From NCBI GenBank assembly GCA_050249415.1, contig JBFWQO010000012.1:61219-125218 (forward strand): a stretch of 64,000 bases of DNA, in the 5' to 3' direction. Under the pieces are notes generated by a model. That model saw nothing but the letters and a program-made list of their open reading frames with translations, did not search any database and was not told the DNA's origin. Made by a program: the position numbers and the translations under genes. Below, piece by piece: positions 52,821-62,288 of the stretch. This stretch comes from CADEFQ01 sp050249415 (GTDB taxonomy: Bacteria; Pseudomonadota; Gammaproteobacteria; Steroidobacterales; Steroidobacteraceae). Positions within the stretch are counted from its first letter, which is position 1, and every line of letters begins with the position of its first letter.

Positions 52821-53478
52821 GCACATACCGCTCGCGAATCTCCGCCATTCTCGCGATCACGTGCGCCTTGCCCTCGACGTCCGCGCCGGCGATCGCGTCG
52901 GTCATCACCTCCACCGTGAGCGCGGCGACCGCCGGCCGGGCCACCGCGCCGAAACTGAGATGCCACGGCTCGGGCTGCACGCCGCCGAGATCGCGCGTGT
53001 ACGGGCGGAAAAAGCCGAAGCGATCCATCGATGCGGTGAGCCACTCGTCGAGTGCGTGGAAGAGGCCGCCCGGCGCGTATTCCTGCGACACGAGCTGCGG
53101 ACGGTAGCCGGCCGGCAGGGCGGCCCGGTCGATGACGTCGATGTCGCTGCCCCAGTGGTGGCGGCTCGCGCCGGGCAGCGCCGACCACGCGAGGATCGCA
53201 TCGATGCGCGCGTCGGGGTCGAGGGTTGCGGGGTCGAGCTCGCGCCCCGCGCGATCGAGCACGGGCCGCTCGCCGCGCCACTTGGCGTTCCAGATCGCGC
53301 ACTGCCGCCCGAAATCCCGGAAGGCGGAGACCGCCGCGAGTTCGATGCGCGCCTCGCGCCATGCGGCGAAGCCGAGTGCGCGCAATGCGTCGATGACGTC
53401 GTGATGGAGCGTGCAGTGCAGGTCCGGCACGTCGACGACATGGGTGCGCGCCCGTCCCGTCAGCTCGAGCGCATTCAT
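52798..53478 (-). CDS. M15-family D-Ala-D-Ala carboxypeptidase-like protein
   Basis: 226 residues. The zinc site is SRHHWGSDIDVID (His and Asp ligands) with the third ligand and base in PEPWHLSF, as in VanY/M15B peptidases. Other marks: VSAFRDFGRQCAIWNAKW and FFRPYTRDLGGVQPEPWHLS. No signal peptide is visible, which is odd for a wall enzyme; a peptidoglycan-recycling or non-classical role is possible. The C-terminal RRTASGE is encoded by a dispersed repeat. The start overlaps the FrnE-like gene stop by 4 bases. Confidence 0.83.
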   Translation of the reverse strand: MNALELTGRARTHVVDVPDLHCTLHHDVIDALRALGFAAWREARIELAAVSAFRDFGRQCAIWNAKWRGERPVLDRAGRELDPATLDPDARIDAILAWSALPGASRHHWGSDIDVIDRAALPAGYRPQLVSQEYAPGGLFHALDEWLTASMDRFGFFRPYTRDLGGVQPEPWHLSFGAVARPAVAALTVEVMTDAIAGADVEGKAHVIARMAEIRERYVRRTASGE

Positions 53479-54128
53479 GCGGTCGCGGCAGCTTCCGCGG
53501 CGAGCCGGTCGAGGAGTTGCAGGAACACGGCCGGCTCCTGCGCGCCCGACACGAGGTAACGGCGCTCGAACACGAAGGCCGGTACGCCGGTGATGCCCCA
53601 GGAATGCGCGCGCGCCTCGAGCGAGGCGATCTCGCGATGGAGCGCGGGTTCGTCGATGGCGGCGCGTGCGGCGTCCGCGTCGAGTCCGGCGTCGTGCGCG
53701 ATCGCGGCCAGCACGTCCGGGTCGCCGATGTCGCGGCCTTCACTGAAATAGGCATTCAGTATGCGGTCCTTCACACCCGACTGCGCGCGCGCGCCGTCCG
53801 GCGTGCCCGCGGCCCACGCAATGAGCGCATGCGAGCGTCGCGTGTTCGGCGCCCGCTCGATGCGCTCGAAGTGAAAATCGATGCCGAGGTCCGTGCCGAG
53901 GTCGCGCAGCGTGCGCTGGGTGTCGGCGAAGCGGTTCGCGTCACCGAATTTCGCGCGCAGGTACTCCGCCCGGTTCGCGCCTTCGGGCGGCATGTCCGGA
54001 TTCAGCTCGAACGGCAACCACCGCACTTCGATCGCGAATTGCGGTCGCGCGGCCGCGGCCTGCTCGAACCGGCGCTTGCCGACATAACACCAGGGACACA
54101 CTGTGTCCGAAAACACTTCAACGATCAC
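53475..54128 (-). CDS. DsbA-family oxidoreductase, FrnE-like
   Basis: 217 residues, thioredoxin fold. Redox motif CPWC at 11-14 in VFSDTVCPWCYVGKRRFEQA; FELNPDMPPEGANRAEY; RSHALIAWAA; and the cis-Pro loop WGITGVPAFVFERRYLVSGA, ending QLLDRL. No signal peptide, so cytoplasmic, as for FrnE. Start GTG 54128 has a strong GCAGGAGG ribosome site. Divergent from the GGDEF/EAL gene; the 172-base gap (54129-54300) contains a TAGAAT box upstream of this gene. Confidence 0.9.
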   Translation of the reverse strand: MIVEVFSDTVCPWCYVGKRRFEQAAAARPQFAIEVRWLPFELNPDMPPEGANRAEYLRAKFGDANRFADTQRTLRDLGTDLGIDFHFERIERAPNTRRSHALIAWAAGTPDGARAQSGVKDRILNAYFSEGRDIGDPDVLAAIAHDAGLDADAARAAIDEPALHREIASLEARAHSWGITGVPAFVFERRYLVSGAQEPAVFLQLLDRLAAEAAATA

Positions 54129-54300
54129 TGCGGCCTCCTGCGGGAATTCTAGGCTATTGTGGCGTACGGCCTACAGGGTGTCCGCGCGGCCGGCCACCGG
54201 TCGCGCACCGCCTCGGCAGCCGTCGGGATAAGATGGTAGAGTTGAGGAAATACAAGGGGATAGGCGCCGGGGCCTCACACGCGTACCCGGGCGCAGAATC

Positions 54301-56787
54301 GTGAATCGGCTCAGCCTCAAGCTGAAGTATGTCGCCGTGGCCGTCGCGGCGATGATCGCCGCAGCGCTGCTGCTCGGCACGCTCCTTCTTTTGCACGCGC
54401 GATATGAATCGCGGCTGCTGTCCGCGATCGCCACCACGGAATATCGCCGCGCGATCGGTGACGAGCTCGCGGCGCGCGCGCAGTCGATCGGATCGCACAT
54501 CGCGGACACGGCGGCGCCCGCACTGCTCGCGCGCGACCGCGCCGCGCTCGCGACGAGCCTCGGCCGCTTCGCCGACGATCCGACCGTCACGGCGATCGTG
54601 GTACAGAACGCAACGGGCGAGACGCTCTTCGAGCTGCACCGCGCGGCCACCGCCGAGCCGCCCCTCGTTTCGCGCGAGGCCTCGGAACCGGTGCGCGCAC
54701 AGGTGCCGGGATTTCCCGGTGCCACCACACCCCGGACACTCGGCACCGTGCACGTGTCGCTCACGGTGCACGACACCTCGCCGGCCGACGTGGCCGCACC
54801 GCTCGCCGCCGCCGGCCGCGAACTGTTGCGCCGTGCGCTCTACGTGCTCACGGCAATCCTGCTCGTCGGCCTCGTCACGGCTGTGGCACTCGCGTGGTGG
54901 GCCGCGCGCGGCATCGAGCGCCCGATCACGGCGCTGATCCGCTCCGCCGAGCGCATCGGCCAGGGCGACCTCTCGCGACCCACCGATGTCGCACGCCGCG
55001 ACGAACTCGGCGAGCTGCAGCAGGCGCTCGAGCGCATGCGCCAGAAGCTGCGCCAGACGACCATCACCAAGAATTACCTGAACAGCGTGCTGACGGGCAT
55101 GACCGATGCGGTGTTCGTCACTTCGCCCGAAGGCGTCATCCGTGTCGCGAACCTCGCGGCGCAGCGCCTGCTCGGCTATGGCGAGGAGGAGCTGAACGGC
55201 CGCACCATCGTCTCGCTGCTCGACGGCCCCGATCGCGAAGGCTTCGATATCCTGCAGGCGGCGAACGAGACACGCGAGGCGGTCGTCCGCACGCGCAAGA
55301 ACCAGACGATCCCGGTCTCGCTCACCGGCTCGCCCATCGCGACCGACGATCCGCAGTTCCAGGGCTGCATCTTCGTCGCGCGCAACATCACCGACCGCAA
55401 GCGCGCGGAACGCCGCATCCGCTATCTCGCCCGCTACGACGCGCTGACCAAGGTGCCGAACCGGATGCAGTTCCAGCACCTGCTGCAGCAGGCGATCGCG
55501 CGCGCGCTGCGCAACGGCCAGTCGGTCGCGCTGCTGTACCTCGACGTGGATCACTTCAAGGAAGTCAACGACACCTTCGGCCACGCGGCGGGCGATCGCA
55601 CGCTCGAGATCCTGACCGAACGCCTGACGCGTGTCCTGCCGAAGGACTCGGTGGTCGGCCGGCTCGCAGGGGATGAATTCGCCGTGATGATCGACTCGCT
55701 CGCGGGCGACGTCGACCACCGGGGGCCCATCGGCCAGCTCGCCCGCTCGATCCTCGCCGAGACCGGCAAGATCTTCCAGCTCGGCCAGCACGAACTCTAT
55801 CTCACCGCGAGCATCGGCATCGCGTTCTGCCCGCGTGACGCGGAGAACGTGATCGACCTGATCAGGAACGCCGACGCGGCGATGTACTACTCGAAGCAGA
55901 ATGGCGGCAACACCTTCGCGTTCTATGCGCCGGAGATGAATGCCGCATCGGTCGAGCGGCTGATGCTGAAGAGCAAGCTGCGCCGCGCGCTCGAGCGCGA
56001 CGAACTGATCGTGAACTACCAGCCGAAGGTGGACCTGCAGACGGGCCGCATCATCGGCGCCGAGGGCCTGCTGCGCTGGCGGCTGCCGGGCCACGGCGAC
56101 ATTCCGCCCTCGCAGTTCATTCCGCTCGCCGAGGAATCGAACCTGATCCTCGAGATCGGCGAGTGGGTGCTGAACCGCGTGTGCCTCGACTATCGCACGA
56201 TGCGACGCGACGTGGCGGACCCCGGCCGCATCGCGCTCAACCTGTCGTTGAAGCAGTTGCGCCAGGCCTCGTTCATCGTGCGCTGCCGCTCCGTGTTCCG
56301 TCGCCACGGCGTGTCGCCCTCCGCGTTCGAGCTCGAGATCACCGAATCGACCCTGATGGCCGACCCGCGGCGCACCGTGCACCTGCTCGGCGAGCTGCAT
56401 GCGATGGGCGTGCACCTGTCGATCGACGACTTCGGCACGGGCTACTCGTCGCTGTCGGCGCTGCAGCAGTTCCCGATCGGCACGCTCAAGATCGACCAGT
56501 CGTTCGTGCGCAATATCACCGAACATTCGGGCGATGCGACGATCGTGCGCACGATCATCGACATGGGCCGCAGCCTCGGCATGACAGTCACCGCCGAGGG
56601 CATCGAGACGCCGAGCCAGCTCGCGTTCCTGCGCAATCATCGCTGCGATTACGGCCAGGGGTTGCTGTTCGGGGATTCGATGCCGCTCGAGGCCCTGCTC
56701 GAACTGCTGACACGCCAGCAGAACGGCCCGCCGCCGTTCGCCGCGTTGATCGCGACCGCAGCCGGCGCTGCGGAACTGTCCGCCTGA
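54301..56787 (+). CDS. Membrane HAMP-PAS-GGDEF-EAL protein (c-di-GMP turnover)
   Basis: 828 residues. First helix VAVAVAAMIAAALLLGTLLL, periplasmic domain (45-175), second helix VLTAILLVGLVTAVALAWW, HAMP (IERPITALIRSAERIGQGDL), PAS (LTGMTDAVFVTSPEGVIRVA), GGDEF domain (YDALTKVPNRMQFQHLL, LYLDVDHFKEVNDTFGHAAG, active-site RLAGDEF) and EAL domain with AEGLLRW in place of the usual EALLRW, plus ELEITESTLM, IDDFGTGYSSL, KIDQSFV and TAEGIET. The cyclase site is near-canonical (AGDEF) and all other EAL ligands are present, so both activities are possible. The start is GTG 54301 without a clear ribosome site. Confidence 0.92.
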   Translation: MNRLSLKLKYVAVAVAAMIAAALLLGTLLLLHARYESRLLSAIATTEYRRAIGDELAARAQSIGSHIADTAAPALLARDRAALATSLGRFADDPTVTAIVVQNATGETLFELHRAATAEPPLVSREASEPVRAQVPGFPGATTPRTLGTVHVSLTVHDTSPADVAAPLAAAGRELLRRALYVLTAILLVGLVTAVALAWWAARGIERPITALIRSAERIGQGDLSRPTDVARRDELGELQQALERMRQKLRQTTITKNYLNSVLTGMTDAVFVTSPEGVIRVANLAAQRLLGYGEEELNGRTIVSLLDGPDREGFDILQAANETREAVVRTRKNQTIPVSLTGSPIATDDPQFQGCIFVARNITDRKRAERRIRYLARYDALTKVPNRMQFQHLLQQAIARALRNGQSVALLYLDVDHFKEVNDTFGHAAGDRTLEILTERLTRVLPKDSVVGRLAGDEFAVMIDSLAGDVDHRGPIGQLARSILAETGKIFQLGQHELYLTASIGIAFCPRDAENVIDLIRNADAAMYYSKQNGGNTFAFYAPEMNAASVERLMLKSKLRRALERDELIVNYQPKVDLQTGRIIGAEGLLRWRLPGHGDIPPSQFIPLAEESNLILEIGEWVLNRVCLDYRTMRRDVADPGRIALNLSLKQLRQASFIVRCRSVFRRHGVSPSAFELEITESTLMADPRRTVHLLGELHAMGVHLSIDDFGTGYSSLSALQQFPIGTLKIDQSFVRNITEHSGDATIVRTIIDMGRSLGMTVTAEGIETPSQLAFLRNHRCDYGQGLLFGDSMPLEALLELLTRQQNGPPPFAALIATAAGAAELSA

Positions 56788-56800
56788 GGCCCGCCGCACG

Positions 56801-58756
56801 ATGTTGACCTTGCGCGACGTTCGCCTGCGCCGCGGTCCGCGCGTGCTGTTCGAGCACGCCTCCATCGGCATATTCCGCGGCGACAAGGTCGGCATCGTCG
56901 GCCGCAACGGCTCGGGCAAGTCGAGCCTCCTCGCGCTGGTGCGCGGCGAGCTCACGCCCGATCTCGGTGATTACAGCGCGCCGTCGAACCTGTGCATCGC
57001 GGTCGTCGAGCAGTCGGTGCCGGATTCCGCGCAATGCGTGATCGATTACGTCCGCGAGGGCGACGCCGAACTGGTCCGCATCGAGCACGCCATCGCGGCC
57101 GCGCATGCCGCGGGCGACGGTGTGCGCGAGGCCCGGCACCATGCGGACTACGACGCCGCGGGCGGCTACGGCGCGCGCAGCCGCGCGGCGGCGCTCGCCA
57201 CCGGACTCGGCTTCGAGGCAACGGACCTCGAGCGGCCGTTGCAGGTGTTCTCGGGCGGCCTGCGCATGCGCGCGGCGCTGGCACGCGCGCTGATGCGCCG
57301 CTCGGACCTGCTGCTGCTCGACGAGCCGACGAACCACCTCGATCTCGACGCCGTGCTGTGGCTCGAAGGCTGGCTGCGCGCCTGGCGCGGCACGTTGCTC
57401 GTCGTCTCGCACGATCGCGAGTTCCTCGACGGTGTCGTCGGACGCATCCTGCACATCGAGAATGAACGCGTCACGGCCTACACCGGCAACTACTCCGCCT
57501 ACGAGCACCAGGCGGCCGAGGCGCGTGTGCGCGCGGCGGCGCTCGCCGACAGCCAGCGGCGCGAGATCGCGCACGTGCAGGGGTTCGTCGACCGCTTCCG
57601 CGCGAAGGCGAGCAAGGCGCGGCAGGTCCAGAGCCGGCTCAAGTGGCTCGCGCGGCTCCCGGAGATCATCGAAGCCCACGGCGAGGAATCGTTCGCGTGG
57701 GAATTCCCGGCACCCGCGAAGCTGCCGCGCCCCCTGGTCGCGCTCGACGCCGTGGCCGGCGGCTACGGGTCGCACCGCGTATTCGCCGGCCTCGGGCTGT
57801 CGATCGCGCCGGGTGACCGTATCGGCGTGCTCGGACGCAACGGCGCCGGCAAGTCGACACTGATGCGCACGGTGGCCGGCAGCCTTGCGCCGCTCGCAGG
57901 CGAGCGCGTGGCTTCGCCCGACCTCGAGGTCGGCTTCTTCGCGCAGCTCGAAGTCGAGCAGCTCGACGCTGCGAGCAGCGCGATCGAGGAACTCGGTCGT
58001 CGCGGCGGGGCGACCGTGGCTGCATGGCCGCCGCAGCAGAAGCGCGATCACCTCGGCCGCTTCGGCTTTCGGGGCGACCGGGTCTTCGAGCCCGTCGGCC
58101 ACTTCTCGGGCGGCGAACGGGCCCGCCTCACGCTCGCGGTGATGGTCGCGCGGCGCCCGAACCTGTTGCTGCTCGACGAGCCGACCAACCATCTCGATTT
58201 CGAGATGCGCAGCGCACTCCTGCTCGCGCTGCAGGATTACGCTGGCGCCGTGCTGATCGTCTCCCATGACCGTTCGCTCTTGCGCGGCGCCTGCGACCAG
58301 TTCCTCGTGGTCGCCGCGGGCGCCGTGCAACGTTTCGACGGCGACCTCGAGGACTATGCCGCGTGGCTCGCGAAGGGCGCGCCCGCGATCGATGCGGCGC
58401 CTGCCGCGGCGTCCGGCCCGGTGGCTGCCGCGGGCACGGTCGCTGTTGCGCACGCCGGCAACCGGGGCGACAGCCGCGCCGACAAACGCGACGAGAGCCG
58501 TGCCGACCGGCGTGACGCCCGGCGTCGCGACGCCGCCGCGCGCAACCGCCTCTCGCCGCTGCGCGCCGAGCTGCGCGACATCGAGGCCGAGATGGCGACG
58601 CTCACCGCGCAGCGCGATGCGCTGGCGCGCGCGCTCGAGGATCCGGCGCAATTCGGCCGCGCGGCGGAGTTCGGCGAAGTCGCGGCGCGCGTCACCGCAC
58701 TCGAGGATCGCTGGCTCGCGCTGAGCGAGGCCATCGATGCCGCGCAGCGTGCGTAA
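56801..58756 (+). CDS. ABC-F family ATPase (YheS/Uup-like)
   Basis: 651 residues with two nucleotide-binding domains and no membrane segments. Walker A: GRNGSGKSS and GRNGAGKST; signatures FSGGLRMRAALA and FSGGERARLTLA; Walker B with LLLLDEPTNHLD twice; H-switch VSHDREFL and VSHDRSLL. The linker between domains (FVDRFRAKASKARQVQSRLK) is the ABC-F P-site tRNA-interaction motif. The C-terminus has an Arg/Asp-rich segment and coiled coil (LRDIEAEMATLTAQRDALA). ABC-F proteins act on ribosomes. It lies 13 bases downstream of the c-di-GMP gene and overlaps the next gene by 20 bases. Confidence 0.93.
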   Translation: MLTLRDVRLRRGPRVLFEHASIGIFRGDKVGIVGRNGSGKSSLLALVRGELTPDLGDYSAPSNLCIAVVEQSVPDSAQCVIDYVREGDAELVRIEHAIAAAHAAGDGVREARHHADYDAAGGYGARSRAAALATGLGFEATDLERPLQVFSGGLRMRAALARALMRRSDLLLLDEPTNHLDLDAVLWLEGWLRAWRGTLLVVSHDREFLDGVVGRILHIENERVTAYTGNYSAYEHQAAEARVRAAALADSQRREIAHVQGFVDRFRAKASKARQVQSRLKWLARLPEIIEAHGEESFAWEFPAPAKLPRPLVALDAVAGGYGSHRVFAGLGLSIAPGDRIGVLGRNGAGKSTLMRTVAGSLAPLAGERVASPDLEVGFFAQLEVEQLDAASSAIEELGRRGGATVAAWPPQQKRDHLGRFGFRGDRVFEPVGHFSGGERARLTLAVMVARRPNLLLLDEPTNHLDFEMRSALLLALQDYAGAVLIVSHDRSLLRGACDQFLVVAAGAVQRFDGDLEDYAAWLAKGAPAIDAAPAAASGPVAAAGTVAVAHAGNRGDSRADKRDESRADRRDARRRDAAARNRLSPLRAELRDIEAEMATLTAQRDALARALEDPAQFGRAAEFGEVAARVTALEDRWLALSEAIDAAQRA

Positions 58757-60248
58757 GGCGGGCGCGCGCAAGCTCATCACGCGTGCCGTCCTCGGCGCGC
58801 TGCTCGCGGTGTGGGTCTGCGTCGGCGCGTGGAACGTCTGGAAGCCGATGCCGGAGGGCGTGGTCGTGAGCGGTGCGTGGACGCCGCTGCACGACGGCGA
58901 TGTGCAGTTCCTGCGCGACGTCACCGCCGCCGACGCCTACGGGCACCCGATCATCGACCAGCAGATCTTCGATGCCGCATTCCGGCTCATCGCGGACGCG
59001 CAGCGCCTGATCGTGCTCGACGTGTTTCTCTTCAATGCGCATCGCGGCGCGATCGTCGATGCGCCGGTGCACCGGCCGCTCGCGGCGGAGCTGGTGCGGC
59101 TCCTGATCGACAAGCGCCGCGCCGACCCCGGCATCCGCATCCTCGTCGTCACCGACCCGATCAACAATGTGTATGGCGGCGAACCCTCGCCGGAGCTCGC
59201 GACATTGCGGGCCGCGGGGATCGAGGTCGTCGTCACCGATCTCGATCGGCTGCGGGATTCGAATCCGGCGTGGTCGGCGTTCTGGCGCATCGCGCTGCGC
59301 TGGTGGGCCAGGGGCGGGCCGGGCGACTGGCCGAATCCGCTCGATGCGGCGGGCGAGCGGGTGTCGCTCGGTGTCTGGGCGCGGCTCGTGAACTTCAAGG
59401 CGAACCACCGCAAGGTGATTATCGCCGACGGCCCCGACGGCGCCCTGCACGGGCTCGTGATGTCGGCGAATCCGCACGATGCGAGCAGCGGGCATTCGAA
59501 CGTCGCGCTGCGCGTACGCGGGCCCGCGCTCGCGCCGCTGCTCGCGAGCGAGGTGGCGATCGCGCATTTCTCCGGCTGGCGCGGATCGCCGTTGCCGAAG
59601 GTGGCAGGTACGCCGGTCGTCGCCGACGCGGCGACGGCGAGCCCCGCGATCGGGCGCCTGCGCATCGTCACCGAAAAGGCGATCGCCGACGCGCTGGTCG
59701 CGCAGCTGCAGACCTGCGCCGCGGGCGATGCGATCGACATCGCGATGTTCTACCTGGCGGATCGCGCCGTGCTGGGCGCGCTGCACGATGCCGCCACGCG
59801 CGGCGCCTTCGTGCGCGTGCTGCTCGATCCGAACAAGGACGCCTTCGGGCGCGAGAAGAACGGCATCCCGAACCGGCCGGTGGCGACCGAACTCGTCGCG
59901 GCGAGCGACGGTGCGATCCGCGTGCGCTGGGTGCGCACGCACGGCGAGCAGTTCCACGCCAAGCTCGCCGCGATCCGCGGGCGCGAAGGCTACTGGCTCA
60001 CGCTCGGGTCGGCGAACTTCACGCGCCGCAACCTCGACGACTACAACCTCGAAGCGAACGTGATCGTCGAGACGCCGCGCGAATCGCCGCTCGAAGCCGC
60101 GGTGCTCGACTGGTTCGACGGACTGTGGACGAACCGCGCGCCGGCGGGGGTCGAGTACACGGCGGATTTCGGCGCGTACGCCGATCCCGGGCAGCTCAAT
60201 TACTGGGGCTATCGCTTCATGGAAGCGACCGGGATATCGATGTTCTGA
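58737..60248 (+). CDS. Phospholipase-D-like / cardiolipin synthase-like membrane protein
   Basis: 503 residues. One N-terminal helix (VLGALLAVWVCVGAWNVW), then two PLD domains. The first catalytic motif is NHRKVIIADGPDG with the standard H-x-K-x4-D. The second is FHAKLAAIRGREGYWLTLGS, H-x-K-x4-R, so the usual Asp is missing; ANFTRRNLDDYNLEANV follows as expected. DVFLFNAHRGAI and MFYLADRAVLGALHDAATRG precede the motifs. It may transfer phosphatidyl groups, but the altered second motif leaves activity uncertain. Overlaps the ABC-F gene by 20 bases. Confidence 0.83.
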   Translation: MPRSVRKAGARKLITRAVLGALLAVWVCVGAWNVWKPMPEGVVVSGAWTPLHDGDVQFLRDVTAADAYGHPIIDQQIFDAAFRLIADAQRLIVLDVFLFNAHRGAIVDAPVHRPLAAELVRLLIDKRRADPGIRILVVTDPINNVYGGEPSPELATLRAAGIEVVVTDLDRLRDSNPAWSAFWRIALRWWARGGPGDWPNPLDAAGERVSLGVWARLVNFKANHRKVIIADGPDGALHGLVMSANPHDASSGHSNVALRVRGPALAPLLASEVAIAHFSGWRGSPLPKVAGTPVVADAATASPAIGRLRIVTEKAIADALVAQLQTCAAGDAIDIAMFYLADRAVLGALHDAATRGAFVRVLLDPNKDAFGREKNGIPNRPVATELVAASDGAIRVRWVRTHGEQFHAKLAAIRGREGYWLTLGSANFTRRNLDDYNLEANVIVETPRESPLEAAVLDWFDGLWTNRAPAGVEYTADFGAYADPGQLNYWGYRFMEATGISMF

Positions 60249-60290
60249 ACGCCGTCGATGAGCGGGCGCGGTGAGCGTCTCGCGATCGGC

Positions 60291-61751
60291 TCAGTTCTCG
60301 CCCTCGCCCTCGCCCTCCCGCTGCCAGTCCTCGTAGGCCTTGAACTTGAGCCACGCGATGGCCGCGAGGCGCCCCACCTGCATCAGTTCCGGAATCATGG
60401 CGCGATGATCGGGCGAATCCGTGTCGAGGCGCCGCACGATCCAGGGAACCCGCGGACACTCGAGCGGCTGCAACGGTGACAGCGCGGTCGCGTAGAGCGG
60501 GTGCCAGACAGCGCCGATTCCCTCAGGCGTTCTCGCGACACCGAAGGTCAGCACCGCATCGTCGTCGTGCGAAATGATGCCGATGAGCGCCGCGGCGCCG
60601 TCCCCGAAACCATGCAGGCACATCTGATAGCCGCAGGGGTTGTGGACCGAGGTGTCCGGAACCGGAAACCACGACGACCCGTTCTCGGCGAAGGCAGTGA
60701 TGCAGGCCATCTCGTCCTCGTGGCTGAACTCGTCGAGCCGCGCCCGCTCGCAGTGGCCGCTCGCGAGATCGACGAACGTGATCTCGCCCACGTGCAGGCG
60801 GATCGTCGCGCGAGACTCGGCGCGCTGCGCAGGCGGCGGTGAAGGCACCTCGTGCGCCCGCGTGGGCGCCTCGGCCGCGCGCGCCACCGCACCCGCCCGT
60901 GCGTGGCGCGCCCGACGCGCCTCGCCAAGCGCGCGCAATGCCTCGAGGGCGCCCATCGGCAAGGCAATGCTCCCGTCATCGGCCTGCACCGCGTCCGGAT
61001 TGATGCGCACGAGCGCGGTGAGGTGGCGTTGCGCGATGCGCTCGCCCAGCAGCCGGATCGTCGGCACCCCGGTGCCGGCACCGATCTCCAGGATCACGAG
61101 CCGCCGGCCGCGCACCCGCGCGAGCCATTGCTCGAAGCGCCTGCCCTGTTCGCACGACCGTGGCTCGGCCCAGCGCGCGTCGTTGAACATCAGCACATTG
61201 GGACGCGCCAGCGCCCCGCAGTGCGGGCACCGCGGCAGCTCGCCTGTGGCGTTCAGCGTATCGAGATCGATCCGCAGGTCGGTGGATTCGGCGGGCCAGA
61301 CAGCATCGCTGCAGGGCGTTACGCATTGCAGGTGGTGGATGCTGCCGTGCAGCTCATAGAGGCCGCGCTCCTCGAAGCCCGCTTCGAGGAAATGACCGTC
61401 GACGTTCGAGGTGACGACGAAGCCGCCAGCCGGCAACGCCTGCAGCCATTCGCGCAGGATCCGGTAGCCCGCGTGCGGCGCAGCCTCCCGATAAAGCTGC
61501 GCGCGATGGCCGTACCACGCCCACGCCATCGCCGGCCGCTCGACGAACCAGTACGGCTGCGCCATGCGCTCGAACGAAATGCCGAGCTTCGCGAGCGGCG
61601 GATAGGCGCGCCAGAATCCGTGGCTACCGCGAAAATCCGGCAGGCCCGAGTCGACGCTCATGCCGGCGCCGGCGGTGACCAGCAGGGCTTCTGCTTTCCC
61701 GAGGAGGTTCGAGACTTCGCGGATCCTGCGCTGGATGTGATCGCCCGGCAT
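60291..61751 (-). CDS. Sir2-family NAD-dependent protein with long C-terminal extension
   Basis: 486 residues, against about 240-280 for simple bacterial sirtuins. Residues 1-265 are Sir2: TAGAGMSVDSGLPDFRGSHG, VVTSNVDGHFLEAGF, catalytic His in YELHGSIHHLQC, zinc cysteines in QCVTPC and PRCPHCG, RPNVLMFND and LEIGAGTGVPTIRLLG. An Ala/Arg-rich linker is followed by a second domain (about 317-486) beginning IRLHVGEITFVDLASGHCER and including DEMACITAFAENGSSWFPVP, then GYQMCLHGFGDGAAALIGII, which I do not recognise. The end (REGEGEGEN) comes from a GAGGGC tandem. Could be a deacylase or part of a Sir2-type defence system. Confidence 0.85.
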   Translation of the reverse strand: MPGDHIQRRIREVSNLLGKAEALLVTAGAGMSVDSGLPDFRGSHGFWRAYPPLAKLGISFERMAQPYWFVERPAMAWAWYGHRAQLYREAAPHAGYRILREWLQALPAGGFVVTSNVDGHFLEAGFEERGLYELHGSIHHLQCVTPCSDAVWPAESTDLRIDLDTLNATGELPRCPHCGALARPNVLMFNDARWAEPRSCEQGRRFEQWLARVRGRRLVILEIGAGTGVPTIRLLGERIAQRHLTALVRINPDAVQADDGSIALPMGALEALRALGEARRARHARAGAVARAAEAPTRAHEVPSPPPAQRAESRATIRLHVGEITFVDLASGHCERARLDEFSHEDEMACITAFAENGSSWFPVPDTSVHNPCGYQMCLHGFGDGAAALIGIISHDDDAVLTFGVARTPEGIGAVWHPLYATALSPLQPLECPRVPWIVRRLDTDSPDHRAMIPELMQVGRLAAIAWLKFKAYEDWQREGEGEGEN

Positions 61752-61850
61752 GGGCGCTATTCATGGCAGGTTGCGGACTCCTGGACAAGCCCCGATGTGT
61801 TTACTGCGGCTGGCTGCGCATACCTCGGAATTGGACCGCGCAGTAGCTTC

Positions 61851-62288
61851 TCATTGCTTCGTCGGCGACGACGCCAACAATTCAAGCGAACCTCCCCGCA
61901 GCTCTTTGCCATCCACGAGGGCGCGCGCCTTGAGCAGGGCCTGCTCCGTGACTGCGAAATTCACGAACTGGGCGACATTGCCGATCGTCAACGCGTGAGA
62001 GTCTTCGATGCCCGGCGGCAGTTGCACCAGAGTGCTTTCATTGTCGATGTGTGACAGTTCGGCCTCGAAGATCACTTCCTCGCCTCTCGGCATCTTGAAT
62101 ACCACGTGCCGTGGAACTGCGTTCGCCGGCACACGCACGTTAAAGACGCAGCACAACTTCGGAAGTACGGTGGGAAATGAAGGCACGACCAGATTGGCGC
62201 CGTAGATTCCCATAAGCGACAATTTGTTGCCTACCTCCTGCCGGATGTCGTCGCAGAAGATCACCCACATGAAGGGCTCGAAGCTCAC
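61851..62288 (-). CDS. Conserved protein resembling DUF6941
   Basis: 145 residues. The stretch FMWVIFCDDIRQEVGNKLSL and MGIYGANLVVPSFPTVLPKL is characteristic of the small DUF6941-like proteins; the rest is probably a beta-rich domain (FNVRVPANAVPRHVVF, VIFEAELSHIDNESTLVQLP). Function unknown. The start is GTG 62288, overlapping the XRE-gene stop (GTGA), so it is co-translated with that regulator. The gap 61752-61850 before the Sir2 gene shows nothing I can name. Confidence 0.65.
   Translation of the reverse strand: MSFEPFMWVIFCDDIRQEVGNKLSLMGIYGANLVVPSFPTVLPKLCCVFNVRVPANAVPRHVVFKMPRGEEVIFEAELSHIDNESTLVQLPPGIEDSHALTIGNVAQFVNFAVTEQALLKARALVDGKELRGGSLELLASSPTKQ

Noticed and set aside
58440..58560. 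Arg/Asp-rich repeat-like stretch in the ABC-F gene
   Set aside because: Degenerate codon-level repetition in a linker region common in this family, not a mobile or dispersed repeat.
60298..60320. CTCGCC tandem at the 3' end of the Sir2 gene
   Set aside because: A short in-frame simple repeat coding Glu-Gly; no sign of phase variation or a promoter location.
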